The position numbers and the translations under genes were made by a program. Shown in pieces: positions 1-15,661 of a stretch of DNA of 64,000 bases. The DNA comes from Mangifera indica (taxonomy: Eukaryota > Streptophyta > Magnoliopsida > Sapindales > Anacardiaceae): NCBI RefSeq assembly GCF_011075055.1, contig NC_058153.1:8184001-8248000 (forward strand), read 5' to 3'. Position 1 is the first letter of the stretch; each line of letters opens with the position of its first letter. The notes beneath the pieces were generated by a model. The model ran no database searches. It was not told the origin of the DNA and saw only the letters and a list, made by a program, of their open reading frames with translations.

Positions 1-869
1 ATATAGTTACTCATACAATTCAATCCTTCTACCATATAATATCTCTTCGAGGCTAAGGTATAGATAATGTCTTCCTTAGGGACCCTCAAGTTACATAGAA
101 TAACTTTTGTTAACAATTAAAAAATCAGATCAAGCATCAATTTAATCCTATTATAACCATAAGTTTAATTGGTTGTTGATATCTGTAAGGAGGCTCTAAC
201 TGACATATCAACTCTTATGCTTGGGAGTGATGAATTCTCTATTAATCCACCATAGCTTTCATATAGATCCTAATATGGTCAATCACCAACTTTTGGCAAT
301 CCTCTAATTAAACTATATTGGGTCTGTGTCAAATCATACTATTCCTTACACAAACGATCCCGTGACCTCAAGTCCAAATATCACATATACCTTCATTCCT
401 GAGAGGGTGTATTCCATAGATGCTAGAGCAACCATCCATATGAAATCCTCTCGATCGGTCAATCCAATGAACACATTTACAATGTGCACCTATATGTTAC
501 ACCAATTTGTCAACAAACAACTTTGACACATGAGAATTATCATCATTTTTGATAAAGTAATTCAAAACTATAAAAACTCTATCACTATTACTCATACCCT
601 TTGTCATGGTAATATCAATATTACAAACATTTTAAGAATAGTCACCTACTATGCACATGAGGTTCTCACAATCAGGTGTCATGCACTAATCATTTGATCA
701 TGGTTAAACTATTCTTGGGATATTTATCAGAGCATATATTAATATTTTATGAAAAAAGAATGGCACAAGACATTAAAAATATTACCTTTATTTATCTAAA
801 CTTGGATCGTTATGGGGATTAGCTTTAAGGCACTAACCCCAACAAAAGGTTTGTTGAGGGGTTTACTCA
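1..869. other. No recognisable gene
   Basis: AT-rich sequence with only short open frames. The longest, about 66 codons at 326-526, has no family motif I recognise. The 3' end runs into a decayed gypsy reverse transcriptase/RNase H remnant, so the stretch is probably older retroelement sequence, but I cannot assign it. Confidence 0.4.
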
Positions 870-1378
870 GCTGGCAAGACCTTTCACATCTATCAAATAA
901 AAAAAAGAAACTCAATTTTAGTCGTTAGATGCTTATAAGGAGAGTTTTCAAAAGTTAAAGAAGAGATTGACTTATATTCTAGTGTTAGCCTTACTTAAGG
1001 ATAGGGTCAAGTTTGATTTATACAAAGATACTTCTCATAATGGTTTGGAAGCAATGTTGATATAGCAAGCTAAGGTGATAGTATATGTCTCAAGAAAATT
1101 AAAAGATTTCAAGACCAAATACCCTACATATGATTTAGAGTTGGTTATTATAGCGTTTACTCTCAAGATATGAAACACTACTTATAAGGGGTGAGATGCA
1201 ATATTTACACCAATCACAAGAGTATAAGGTATTCCTTCAGTCGAAAGAGCAAAGTATAAGGCAAAGGAGATGGATTGAATTAGCGAAAAACCATAACTAT
1301 GATATCAAGTATAACCTGGGCAAAGAAAATATAGTAGTAGACACCCTCAATAGGAAGATATTCTTTCACAGTTCATGA
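870..1378 (+). pseudogene. Ty3-gypsy RT/RNase H remnant
   Basis: Translated across frames, this stretch gives the usual gypsy order: the end of the RT thumb (a KLKKRLTSAPVL-like segment near 955), an RNase H start resembling KFDLYTDASHNGLGAML (here with frame breaks), then VIVYVSRKLKDFKTKYPTYD and a YDIKYNLGKENIVVDTLNRK-like segment ending at 1378. Frame changes and stops such as TAG for CAG show it is dead. No integrase follows. It is followed directly by gypsy-type LTR sequence, so this may be the internal edge of a deleted element. The Ty3-gypsy assignment is fairly sure; the clade is not. Confidence 0.65.
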
Positions 1379-1561
1379 TTTAGAAGGAGATTTAGATAGA
1401 TCTAGATCAAAAGCAAATAAAGACTATTATTGGGGCTTTAACAAGGTTAGAAATCAAACCAACATTAACAGAGGAGATTTGGCTTGCTTAGATGGAGGAT
1501 AATTGATGTAAGCAAAAGTTTAGAGAGTTTAGGATGGTCTCAAGTTAAAAATTTAGTTTGT

Positions 1562-1866
1562 TGTAACATCCACAAGTAAGACTAAAGGTAAAATAGTTAT
1601 TTCAAGTATTATCGGTTAACCTATGTTGACCGTGGACTAGAATAAATTGAAATTAAACAAGAATAATTAATTTCAACCTATGAATGAACATTCATAAGTC
1701 CATGAACATGCATGCATAGTCTTTCATGTTAGCATAGTTTAGAAGATCTATGTACACAATTTTAAAGGAAAGAAACAAACATTTGCCCAAAAGAAGAACG
1801 TTTGTTTGTGTTATTATGGAAATTTTGTTTAAAAGTGACATCTTATTGTGATTTGGGAAACTATAA
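1562..1866 (+). repeat. Partial duplicate of gypsy LTR 5' end (about 306-bp period)
   Basis: The sequence starting TGTAACATCCACAAGTAAGA at 1562 recurs with substitutions at 1868 (TGTAACATCCACGAGTAAGA) and stays alignable through the motif gaacattcataagtcc / caaatgttcgtaagtcc. This is a head-to-tail duplication of the first ~305 bp of the LTR-like sequence. It may be a truncated second LTR or a local tandem duplication. Confidence 0.7.
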
Positions 1867-1867
1867 A

Positions 1868-4241
1868 TTGTAACATCCACGAGTAAGACTAAAGGTAAAA
1901 TGATCATTTTAAGTATTATCAATTGACCTATCTTGACCAGGGACCAAAATAAGTTGAAATTAAACAAGAATAATTAATTTTAGCCTATGAACAAATGTTC
2001 GTAAGTCCTTGAACATTTATGCATAGTCTTCAACATCAACGTGATTTGGAAAAGCCAAGTATGCAATTTTAAACGAAAGGAACAAATGTTTGCCTAAAAA
2101 AGGAATGTTTGTTTGTGCCATTATAAAATTTGCATTTAAATGTAGCATGTTATCATGATTTTGGGAATAATTTCCCAAACATACAAAACATCAAACCCTA
2201 GAGAAAAGGTGTACTAGAGAGAAAAAGTTAAACTTCGCAATTTCCTATTGTAGGTAGTGATTTCCAACAAATCTCTTAAGACAAAAATCATAAAGAGAGA
2301 GAAGGGATTTGACAACCTTGGCTGTTTATTGATTTTGTGCAAGAGGTAAGTAGGAAAGTTGATTATGCTTTTTGAGTTACGTGTTTTGATAATGATTTAA
2401 TTAATGTTGTTGTTTATTGTATGATGCCATGTTTGTATGTTGAGTTGATATCATATGTATGTATATATAAGTGTGTATATATGAATTAATATGCATGAAC
2501 TTGATGATTTTGTGATGTAGCACAGTCAAAAGGTTCCTAGGTATGCTTAAGATTACTTTGTGCCTTGATGATATGTACATGTGTATTGCTTGTTGTTCAT
2601 GAATTCATGTATGTCTTGTGATGATTAGAAGCACGAACTAAGGTTTTGTGTTTATTTGTGTGATCTAAGATGAGTTTGTGTTACTTTTATCATATTTGAT
2701 GTGTTGTTGGTGCTAGAAACTTGTTTGGAAAAATTTTTACACATGGTCATATGTTTGGGTTGAATTTAAGCTCGATAACCAAATAGTTTTGACCTTATAA
2801 ATGCCATGACTGTTTATTTGTCTGAGATAAACAAATGTTTCATGCCTAAAATATACTTTCACATGTTGTCAATGTTTGTTCACGTGATAGCGAATGTTCA
2901 TTCATAACCTATAATTTTCCAAATGAGGTTGGACAAACATGCATGTGTGTTGCTCATCATTTTTATTTGTTGGAAAGATGTTATGCCCAATCATTTATTA
3001 TGAAGGAATTAATGTGTCTAGTGTCAAAAGACTAGGATACCTTCAGGACCTAGGAGCGAGCATAATAAAGGGTAATGGACATTCATCAAGGGATGATGAA
3101 CGAATGTTCATTAGAATAAAAATGTCAATTCATCATGAATAAAGAATTAACAAACTTCATATAGAATGAATGACCATTTGTCATGTTGTATAAAAAATTA
3201 AGAATAAGTAATGAATCTTGAAAACTCTTAAGGGAAAAGTATGACCTATAGAATAAGATACTACCTTAAAAGTCCAAGTTACATCATGAAAAGGTGAAGG
3301 CATAACAAGCACATAACAAGGTTGCTCGAGTTAGGATGCATGCATAGTAGAATGATATCATAGTTTGAGGTATAAGTTTTAAGGTTGTTATGATAGGGTA
3401 TTTGTGAGATACTCCTTGTATTACCTACGTAGGGCACAACCCATAATTGGACCATTAGTTCATATTGAAACCATGATCACCTATAGTAGAGTATGGTAAG
3501 TCATAATAGGCTCGAGTTTAATCATAGTCCAATCGTAGTGGAAGGAGTTGATTGCACAATTATGACACTCATGTGATCAAAGTGTCAAATCTTAGTTTTG
3601 ACTTAGTCTAATCAACAAGTCAATTACAATTCAGTTAAGGTTAAGTAGGATTTCACTTGTAGTATGCCTAGTGAAAATAGGATCTCGAGGGATTATAATA
3701 TATAAGACATGAGAACCAAGCAAGCGAGGCAGGTTAAGAGACCCAGTTTGTCTTAAGGGTTTATATAGTCAATTATAGGTTCATGTCATCCAAGTGGAGT
3801 AAATAACTTATTCTCGATAGCCAATTTAATGTGAACCAATTCTAAGGACAAAATAAAAATTTGATAAAGTTTCAGTTATGTTCCTACTCACTAAGTGTTT
3901 ATCACTCATTCTTTCCTATTTTGTTTGTTTTGTAGGTGATAGGACTGAGCGATGACGATGGTGTGAGGCTTCGACAAGCGTGAGTTGAGGAGGGCAATAA
4001 TATTATTTCATATTTTCAAATTTTATGCTCCTTCATCATGAAATTATGTATTAGGTATTTTAAATGTTCAAAAAATTCCATAGCCTTTTATTATTTTTGC
4101 AATATTTTCAATAGAGACATCACTTGCACTTTTTCTGCTTTTGTTTTAAATAAAGATATTTCAATATTTTATTAATTGTGTTGATACTCAATATTAGTAA
4201 TGTTTTCCTTTTGAGGACAACACTTATGGAGAGTGTGTTAT
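1868..4241 (+). mobile_element. Ty3-gypsy type LTR, probably solo or fragment
   Basis: It begins TGTAACATCC, a common start of chromovirus-type gypsy LTRs. No coding is seen for about 2.3 kb. Near 3890-3990 it holds the usual LTR passage with a 'cactaagtgtttatcactc' motif and a T-rich tract ending TTTTGTAGGTGATAGG, followed by a short GA-rich piece. The end is placed at GTGTGTTATA near 4241, a decayed form of the expected GTGTTACA. No matching internal domain follows. The family call is from form, and the 3' boundary is approximate. Confidence 0.5.
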
Positions 4242-4729
4242 AGTTATCGATGGCGTGCTTAGATTTAGAGGCAAAATATGCGTTCCATGTTCATTAATTC
4301 ATAACATTCATTCTAGTTTAACTAATTTCATCATACAAATTCACAACATGTTAACATTGATTCATAACCAAGAAAAATTAGGGGAATAATAGCTTAGTAA
4401 ACTATAGGTCAACTGTTTTTCTTCACATGGCTATAAACGTTTTTGACGTCCAACTTCCTTTTTCCAACAACGAACAAAGACCTCTCAACTTTGGAAATTC
4501 TCTTTGTATATTTCTCTATTTTATAGATTTGTGAATATAAACTTTTATGTAAATCTTTGTCAACCATAACACTTTAGTTTATATAATTTTTTTCATGAAA
4601 TAACATCACTCACGGTAATGCTTTTCCTATGCATAGTTGTCTAAGTAGTTCCAACCATCCTTACCATGTTTACTCGTCCTACAAAAACATAGTTATCTAA
4701 TAATTGCTCGCATGAACGGTCATGCACTT
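4242..4729. other. Unassigned AT-rich spacer
   Basis: No open frame of note and no repeat recognised between the gypsy-type LTR and the following copia LTR. Confidence 0.35.
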
Positions 4730-6027
4730 TGTTGGACCCCTCGGTATTTTGATTATGTCAAAACTAAGTTTAAAGTTGTTGATTAATATTTAATAAGCTA
4801 ATTAAGTTCATGGCATAAAATTCTTATGACTAAAAGATAGGCAAAATTTATGTTTTCAGTTTTTCAAATATGGGATGCCTATCCCCTATGGGACATTAGT
4901 TTCTCTAACTATCCCATGCCCATCCTTGCAAGTTTAAAGCTCTCAAGAATTTTTGTCAAATGGATACGGATGCCTATTTCAAATTAAAGGACATCTATCC
5001 AAGATTGGAAGATGACCATATGATGTTTGTCCCCTCTCCAATGCACTTGAAAGCTAATTTGGGATGGTAAAAAAAGTCAACATGGTGGGACGCCTATTCC
5101 CTTATCTGTCCCTTCTCATTCTTTCATGTTTGAAGCATTCAAGAATTTTGAAAGTGTAAGACAAAACGCTCGTCTTGGAAAAAGGGACTTCAATCCCTCA
5201 AATGGTGCATTTAAAAAACTCAACAGTTGGATATCTAGTTCAAAGCCACCAAAGTCGGATGTGTAAGTAGACATCAATCCCTCAATATAGGATACCCGTC
5301 CTATCGTGATTTCAAAGCCAAAACATCATTTTCGTATTCAAAGAGTCATTTTACATCTTGTACTTATTCTTTATATCAGCCTTGTAGAGACATTTTACAT
5401 TCAATCTTTATGTATTCAAACAAACTTGGGTGAAATTCCAAATAACTATTGTGATGGGGTGAAATCTTCAATAACTATTGTGGTGGATGAAATCCTGAAT
5501 AACTATTAAGTTAGGCATAATCCCATATCAACTAGTGAACGTGGGCAAAATTGTGGAGAACTATTGTAAAAAGAGGATTCTTTACTAGTGGAATTTCAAG
5601 TGGATGGCTTGAAGAAGTGGATGTAAGAGGCTTAAAAGAGAAAACTCCAAACCACCATAAACTAATGAACATCTCTATCTCTTTACTTCGAGTTTATATA
5701 TCGATATTGTGTGCTTGAGAATTAATTAAATATTGTTTTTGTTTAACTATCCTTGTTGAAATTGCTTAAGTATTTGAGTTTGATCAAATATTTGTTTAAG
5801 AGATTTTACAATTGTATTGTGTTTGTGATATGTTGTTCAAGTAAAATTTATGCTTACATATGTGTTGTATGTTTTGATAAATTATTGAGCATAGTTTATA
5901 CTTAATTATTTGGACATCTTGTTGAATTTATTTGATTGATTATGTTTGATTATAAATTTGGTTAAAAGTTTTAAATAATCCTATTCACCTCTCCTCTAAG
6001 AGTATTAACCATTTGAGATTTTTCACA
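4730..6027 (+). mobile_element. Maximus/SIRE-type copia solo LTR
   Basis: It starts TGTTGGACCCCTCGGTATTT and ends CTATTCACCTCTCCTCTAAG followed by a TTTTTCACA terminus. These are typical edges of Maximus/SIRE copia LTRs and match the edges of the copia LTR at 37229-38564 (1336 bp against 1298 bp here). It shares the internal passage ending in 'aaaactccaaaccac' plus T-rich text. No PBS or gag follows, so I read it as a solo LTR. No clear target-site duplication is visible. Confidence 0.6.
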
Positions 6028-7333
6028 TTTATATTCGTGGTCGCGCATTGCAACCAAATTATAAAACTACCATTTCATGATCGTTCAAGTCTCCTGAACG
6101 ATTTCGGCTCATGTACAGGTGAGCAATCCATCATGCATGATCATACATCACATCAAAAATCAAAATTAAATAAAAAATAACTAAAATGCCCTTATAATGC
6201 ACCAATAGATGTGACAACTCAATTCGGTGTTTAGCTTGATTCAAACTAAATTCGAATTGAATTTAAACTAAAGTTTTAGCTTTACTTGAGTTTGACTCAA
6301 ATCTCTCTCCAAGAATGTTATTCATCTTATGATGATACTATTATTCATCAATAATTTTTTATCTTGTTATTGATGCTATTTATCCAACTGAGCCTCCACT
6401 AACATCTTTTACCAGTTCAAATTAGCTTCAAATCAAACTTAAACTAATCATTGTGAATTCAAACCAAACCCAAATCAATTTGTATTTGAACTTGGGTCAA
6501 TTTGAACCCCACTTTAGATGAAGTAAATAAGTGTCGAAAGTGAAAATACATACCATTTTATTCTTTTTCTTTTAAATCTAAGGGTTTAAACTACTAGATA
6601 AATAAAACTCACATAATTCTACGTTCGTAAAGTCAAATAAAGAGAAAACGGGTAATATTGGACTGAAACCTCAGGATGGATTAAACCTATCTCTCAACCT
6701 TATTACTGTCACTCCAAAGACTATATTGGGCCGACTGAAAAGAAAGAATTTTCAATAAAAAAATCTAGCACTACAGCATTTCATAAATTCAAAAGAAATT
6801 ATAAAATATTATTATGTAAATATAAGAAGACTATAAACATGCACATATTTTTAACATTCTTTTGTTGGTTTAAATTACAGAGATGCTGAATGAATGCAAG
6901 GGAGTAAGCATAACAAGAAACTAAACCCTAAGATATAAAATAACCTAAGCTTTCTTTCTAGCAAATACAAACTAGCCTACCAACAAAAATAGAGTCCATG
7001 TCCAACATTGTGTGCAGAGCAGAGCAGTGATGAAGAGGGGTAGTAGCAGTTTCACACAAAACCTTACAAAAACATAAACATGGTTTCATCAATTCACTCA
7101 TGGAATAAGTTTTCATCTCCCACCTACAACCTCATACAAGAATCTCCATAATAGTAGTCGCCTCATTATACCATTATCTTGTATGTCAAAAGAGGTTTTT
7201 TTTTAAATTATTGACCAGCATCGCAAGCTGGCTAACCTCCGACTCAATTGTGTCACAGTTATGATAGTTTGCAGTTTATGATACTTTATCATTCCCTGGC
7301 AGCAGTTTTTTGATATTTTTTGTTGGTTCACTC
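6028..7333. other. 3' flank of the ZTL-like gene
   Basis: No coding sequence. The part next to the gene (about 6880-7333) is the likely 3' untranslated region of the minus-strand photoreceptor gene. I cannot fix the poly(A) site. The 6200-6510 part is rich in aaattyraattyraa-type words on both strands, resembling an old AT-rich MITE, but I could not define ends. Confidence 0.4.
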
Positions 7334-11770
<4,437 letters not shown>

Positions 11771-13102
11771 TGTTATAAACAGCCCAACAGATATTGTTCG
11801 CTTTGGGCTTCAGACCCGCACAGTTTTGTTACTAAAACGCGTCTATTGAGTTAAGGGCTTCTGGCCCCTGCTTATGTACAAGCTCAATAAACAGAACGGG
11901 AGCGATGTGGGACTTCAGGTCACAACACACTCCCCCATCGCTATCGTGCTAATAACGTGTTATAAACAGCCCAACAGATATTGTCCGCTTTGGGCTTCAG
12001 GCCCGCACGATTTTGTTCCTAAAACGCGTCTATGGAGAGCAAGGTCTACGGGACCTGCATGGGCCACAGATATTGTCCGCTTTGGATCTGCAGGATCCTC
12101 ACGGTTTTATTACGCGTCTGTTCAGTTGAGGGCTTCTGGCCTCTGCTTATATACAAGTTCAGTAGACAAAATGGGAGCGATGTGGGACTTCATGTTACAA
12201 CACACCCCCCCATCGCTATCGTGCTGATAACGTGTTATAAACAGCCCAACAGATACTGTCCGCTTTGGGCTTCAGGCCCGCATGGTTTTGTTCCTAAAAC
12301 GCGTCTATTGAGTTAAGGGCTTCTGGCCCCTGCTTATATACAAGCTCAATAGACAGAACGGGAGCGATGTGGGACTTCAGGTCACAACACACCCCCCCAT
12401 CGCTATTGTGCTGATAACGTATTATAAACAGCCCAACAGATATTGTCCACTTTGGGCTTCAGATCCGCACGGTTTTGCTCCTAAAACGTGTCTATGGAGG
12501 GCAAGGCCTACGGGACCTGCATGGGCCACAAATATTGTCCGCTTTGGATCTGCAAGATCCTCACGGATTTATTACGCGTATATTGAGTTAAGGGCTTCTA
12601 GCCCCTGCTTATATACAAGCTCAATAGACACAACGAGAGCGATGTGGGACTTCATGTCACAACACACTCCCCCATCGCTATCGTGCTGATAACGTGTTAT
12701 AAACAGCCCAACAGATATTGTCCGCTTTGGGCTTCAGGCTTGCACGGTTTTAAAACGCGTCTATTGAGATAAGGGTTCCTTGCCCCAGCAGATATACAAA
12801 CTCAGTAGACAGAACGGGAGCGATGTGGGACTTCAGGTCACAACACACCCCCCCATCGCTATCGTGGTGATAACGTGTTATAAACAGCCCAACAGATATT
12901 GTTCGCTTTGGGTTTCAAGCCCGCATGGTTTTGTTCCTAAAACGTGTCTATGGAGGGCAAGGTCTACAGGACCTGCATGGGCCACAGATATTGTCCGCTT
13001 TGGATCTTCATGATCCTCACGGTTTTATTACGCGTCTATGGAGGGCAGTTCTACGAGACCTGCATAGGCCACAGATATTGTCCGCTTTGGATCTTCAGGA
13101 TC
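11771..13102 (-). mobile_element. TRIM-like LTR tandem array, block A (units 1-6)
   Basis: Six head-to-tail units whose LTRs, in the minus (gene-sense) orientation, begin TGTTGTGACCTGAAGTCCCA and end GGCTGTTTATAACA (TG...CA). LTR coordinates: 11771-11927 (157 bp), 11958-12202 (245), 12233-12389 (157), 12420-12664 (245), 12695-12845 (151, a 6-bp deletion), and 12876-about 13102 (truncated by a copia pol fragment). Each is separated by exactly 30 bp (for example 11928-11957). Each LTR carries a TATA-like TTGTATATAAG. Long and short LTRs differ by one 88-bp module. Open frames reading through the array on the plus strand are antisense artefacts. Confidence 0.85.
11928..11957 (-). other. 30-bp spacer: primer-binding site fused to polypurine tract
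   Basis: In minus orientation the spacer reads CGTTATTAGCACGATAGCGA, then a G-rich tract, then the next LTR. The same spacer, mostly with CGTTATCAGCACGA, occurs at 12203-12232, 12390-12419, 12665-12694, 12846-12875, 14666-14695 (inverted), 15026-15055, 19222-19251, 19496-19525, 19771-19800, 20046-20075, 20321-20356 (36 bp, longer homopolymer) and 20602-20631. It directly abuts the LTR 3' end, as a PBS should, and its G-run directly precedes the next LTR, as a PPT should. The complement of its first 14 bases matches the anticodon arm of cytosolic tRNA-Ile(AAU) as I remember it. Confidence 0.6.
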
Positions 13103-13990
13103 GATATTTGTTTGATTATTTGTCTTCCTTTTTCGAACAGTTTCCTTCGATCCGACAGGTCTACCACACTTTTGGCGTGCAGTAGATTGATCAGTCACGG
13201 CTCGAATGGACTGTTCAGTAGTCACATTGATTCTTGCTGGTGCATTAACAACTGGAACATGTGATCTTGTCACTTTTGCCGTATTTACAAATGCATCAGG
13301 TATTTGGTTGACAATAATTTGTAAACGCACTATCCTCTGTACTTCAGTTTCACTTTGGGATGTGCGAGGATCTAAATGAGACATGGTAGGTACATACCAA
13401 GCAAGTTCATGCCTAACTTTAGGATGCATTTTCTTTTCCCCTAAAGACGGGAAAGTTGTCTCATTAAAGTAACAATCTACAAATCGTGCAGTAAAAAGAT
13501 CACCTATTAATGGTTCCCGGTACCTGATAATAAATGGTAAATTATATCCAATATATATTCCCAAACGATGTTAGGGTCCCATTTTTGTGCGTTGAGGAGA
13601 CACAATAGAGACATATACAGCAAAACCAAATATTCTCAAATGAGATACATTAGGTTGGTAACCAAAGACCAATTGTAGGGGAGAATATTGATGATAAGAA
13701 GAAGGTCGCAAGCGAATTAACGCTGCAGCATGTAATATAACATGTCCCCACATAGAAGTAGGTAATTGACTTTTTAGTAATAAAGTGCGTGCAATTACCT
13801 GAAGTCGTTTGATAAAAGACTCAGCTAATCCATTTTGTGTGTGGACATACGAGACTGGATGTTCAACCTCAATCCCTATAAAGGTGCAACAATCATCAAA
13901 TGTTTTGGATGTAAATTCACCAACATTATCTAGCCGTATTGACTTGATTGAATAATCTGCGAAATGTGCTTGTCTGCTTAGCACATTTCC
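13103..13990 (-). pseudogene. Ty1-copia integrase fragment and linker to RT
   Basis: Reading the minus strand from 13984 gives the copia integrase core: an IRLDNVGEFTSKTFDDCC segment (second catalytic Asp), HTQNGLAESFIKRLQ (with the Glu of the DDE triad), PTSMWGHVILHAAALIRLRP and FGYQPNVSHLRIFG. From 13564 it continues in another frame as the GIYIGY...SLGEKK segment and the variable linker leading to RT. The first catalytic Asp and zinc-binding region are absent, and a frame break lies near 13567. The 13103 end abuts a truncated TRIM LTR; the 13990 end abuts copia 3' sequence in the opposite orientation. Confidence 0.85.
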
Positions 13991-14143
13991 TAGTAAGGTT
14001 TTAATTCATTATTTAAGCACATCCAACGCCAACTTACAAGATATTTAATAATTATGTTTCTTTGTTTTGGTTTTTATCCCATTGGGTTTTTTCTTAACAA
14101 AGTTAATATAATTATTTGTAAGTGGTGGAAATCCAAAGGGGAG
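13991..14143 (+). mobile_element. Copia internal 3' end with polypurine tract
   Basis: Matches, in the opposite strand sense, the sequence at about 20966-21110 (words such as taagcacatccaacgcc and aagttaatataattattt). It ends CCAAAGGGGAG, a polypurine tract immediately before the LTR. Its junction with the minus-strand integrase fragment near 13990 shows rearrangement. Confidence 0.7.
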
Positions 14144-14470
14144 TGTTGCATATCTAGTGAATTTTCCACCATATGCAGTAAATTTTGACATTAAATGGGA
14201 ATGCATTTAATGGAAGAAGATAAAGCTCAGCAGCCAATTTAGAAAATTTTGGTGGGAATGCAATAAATGAAGTCTGGAGGCCAGCAGGAAATTGGCTATA
14301 TAAAGGACCTTTCCCTTCTTCATTCGACTTTAACAATTTCACAATCTTCTTGCCTTCTGTTTCTTCACTCTTACTTTCTTTTTCTTATTTTGCAACCTTG
14401 AGTGAATAAAATTATCCTTCCATTCTTCAATTTACTCATCTTGTAATTTGTTTATTTTATATTTATAATA
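14144..14470 (+). mobile_element. Ty1-copia LTR (327 bp)
   Basis: It starts TGTTGCATATCTAGTG after a polypurine tract and ends TTATATTTATAATA. It contains a TATA-like GGCTATATAAAGG about 14294-14306 and a T/C-rich R/U5 region. Copies: 15418-about 15648 (3' truncated), 18769-18897 (3' part only) and 20632-20965 (minus, full length 334 bp). The LTR is flanked on one side by PPT and on the other by the PBS-type spacer, as at an LTR-LTR junction. Confidence 0.8.
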
Positions 14471-14508
14471 CGTTATCAGCACGATAGCGATAAGGGGGGG
14501 GGGGGGGG
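14471..14508 (+). other. PBS/G-tract spacer shared by copia LTR and TRIM unit
   Basis: Begins CGTTATCAGCACGATAGCGA directly after the copia LTR. It then has a G run of about 15, longer than in other spacers, and ends at the TGTTGCGACC start of the next TRIM LTR. It shows that the copia family and the TRIM-like family use the same primer-binding sequence. Confidence 0.75.
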
Positions 14509-15362
14509 TGTTGCGACCTGAAGTCCCACATCGCTCCCGTTCTGTCTACTGAACTTGTATATAAACAGGGGCTAGAAGCTCTTAACTCAATAGACGCGTT
14601 TTAAGAACAAAACCGTGCGGGTCTGAAGCCTAAAGCGGACAATATCTGTTGGGCTGTTTATAACACGTTATCAGCACGATAGCGATGGGGGGGTGTGTTG
14701 TGACCTGAAGTCCCACATCGCTCTCGTTCTGTCTACTGAGCTTGTATATAAACAAGGGCCAGAAGCCCTTAACTCAATAGACGCGTAATAAAACCGTGAG
14801 GATCCTGAAGATCCAAAGTGGACAATATCTATGGCCCATGTAGGTCCCATAGACCTTACCCTCCATAGACGCGTTTTAGGAACAAAACCGTGCGAGCCTG
14901 AAGCCCAAAGCGGACAATATCTCATGGTTTTATTACGTGTCTATTGAGTTAAGAGCTTCTAGCCCCTACTTATATACAAGCTCAGTAGACAAAACAGGAG
15001 CGATGTGAGACTTCAAGTCACAACACACCCCCCCATCGCTATTGTGCTGATAATGTGTTATAAACAGCCCAACAGATATTGTCCGCTTTAGGCTTCAGGC
15101 CCGCACGGTTTTGTTGCTAAAACGCGTCTATAGAGGGCAAGGTCTACGGGACCTGCATGGCCACAGATATTGTCCGCTTTGGATCTTCAGGATCCTCACG
15201 GTTTTATTACGCGTCTATTGAGTTAAGGGTTTCTGGCCCCTACTTATATACAAGCTCAGTAGACAGAACGGGAGCGATGTGGGACTTCAGGTCACAACAC
15301 TGATAACATGTTATAAACAGCCTAGCAGATATTGTCCGCTTTGGGCTTCAGGCCCGTACGGT
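14509..15362. mobile_element. TRIM-like LTR array, block B with an orientation switch
   Basis: LTRs 14509-14665 (plus, 157 bp) and 14696-about 14922 (plus, long type, 3' truncated) are followed, at an abrupt head-to-head junction near 14922, by minus-oriented LTRs: about 14923-15025 (partial), 15056-15299 (244 bp) and 15309-about 15362 (truncated by copia 3' sequence). Between the last two the spacer is reduced to a few bases (ctgataac), the only nearly lost spacer. The junctions suggest template switching or repair-based rearrangement after the array formed. Confidence 0.8.
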
Positions 15363-15648
15363 TTTTCTTAGCAAAGTTAATATAATTATTTGTAAGTGGT
15401 GAAAATCCAAGGGGGAGTGTTGCATATCTGGTGGATTTTCCACCATAAGCAGTAAATTTTGACATTAAATGGGAATGCATTTAATGGAAGAAGATGAAGC
15501 TCAGCAGCCAATTTAGAAAATTTTGGTGGGAATGCAATAATGAAGTCTGGAGGCCAGCAGGAAATTGGCTATATAAAAAACCTTTCCCTTCTTCATTCGG
15601 CTGTAACAATTTCACAATCTTCTTACTTCTTGTCTTCTGTTTCTCCAC
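15363..15648 (+). mobile_element. Copia 3' internal tail, PPT and truncated LTR
   Basis: The sequence cttagcaaagttaatataat, then AAGGGGGAG, then an LTR starting TGTTGCATATCTGGTGGATT at 15418. It parallels 14144-14470 but stops within the T/C-rich part near 15648, where gag-like coding begins without a PBS. It contains the TATA-like GGCTATATAAAAAACC. Confidence 0.75.
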
Positions 15649-15661
15649 ATTTCATCCCTCA

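Noticed and set aside
11874..13264. Chain of 77-117-codon plus-strand open frames with repeated ITCYKQPNRYCPLWASGPH-type text
   Set aside because: They are antisense read-throughs of the repeated TRIM LTRs and their spacers, with no start context or family. Repetition of the DNA explains the repeated protein text.
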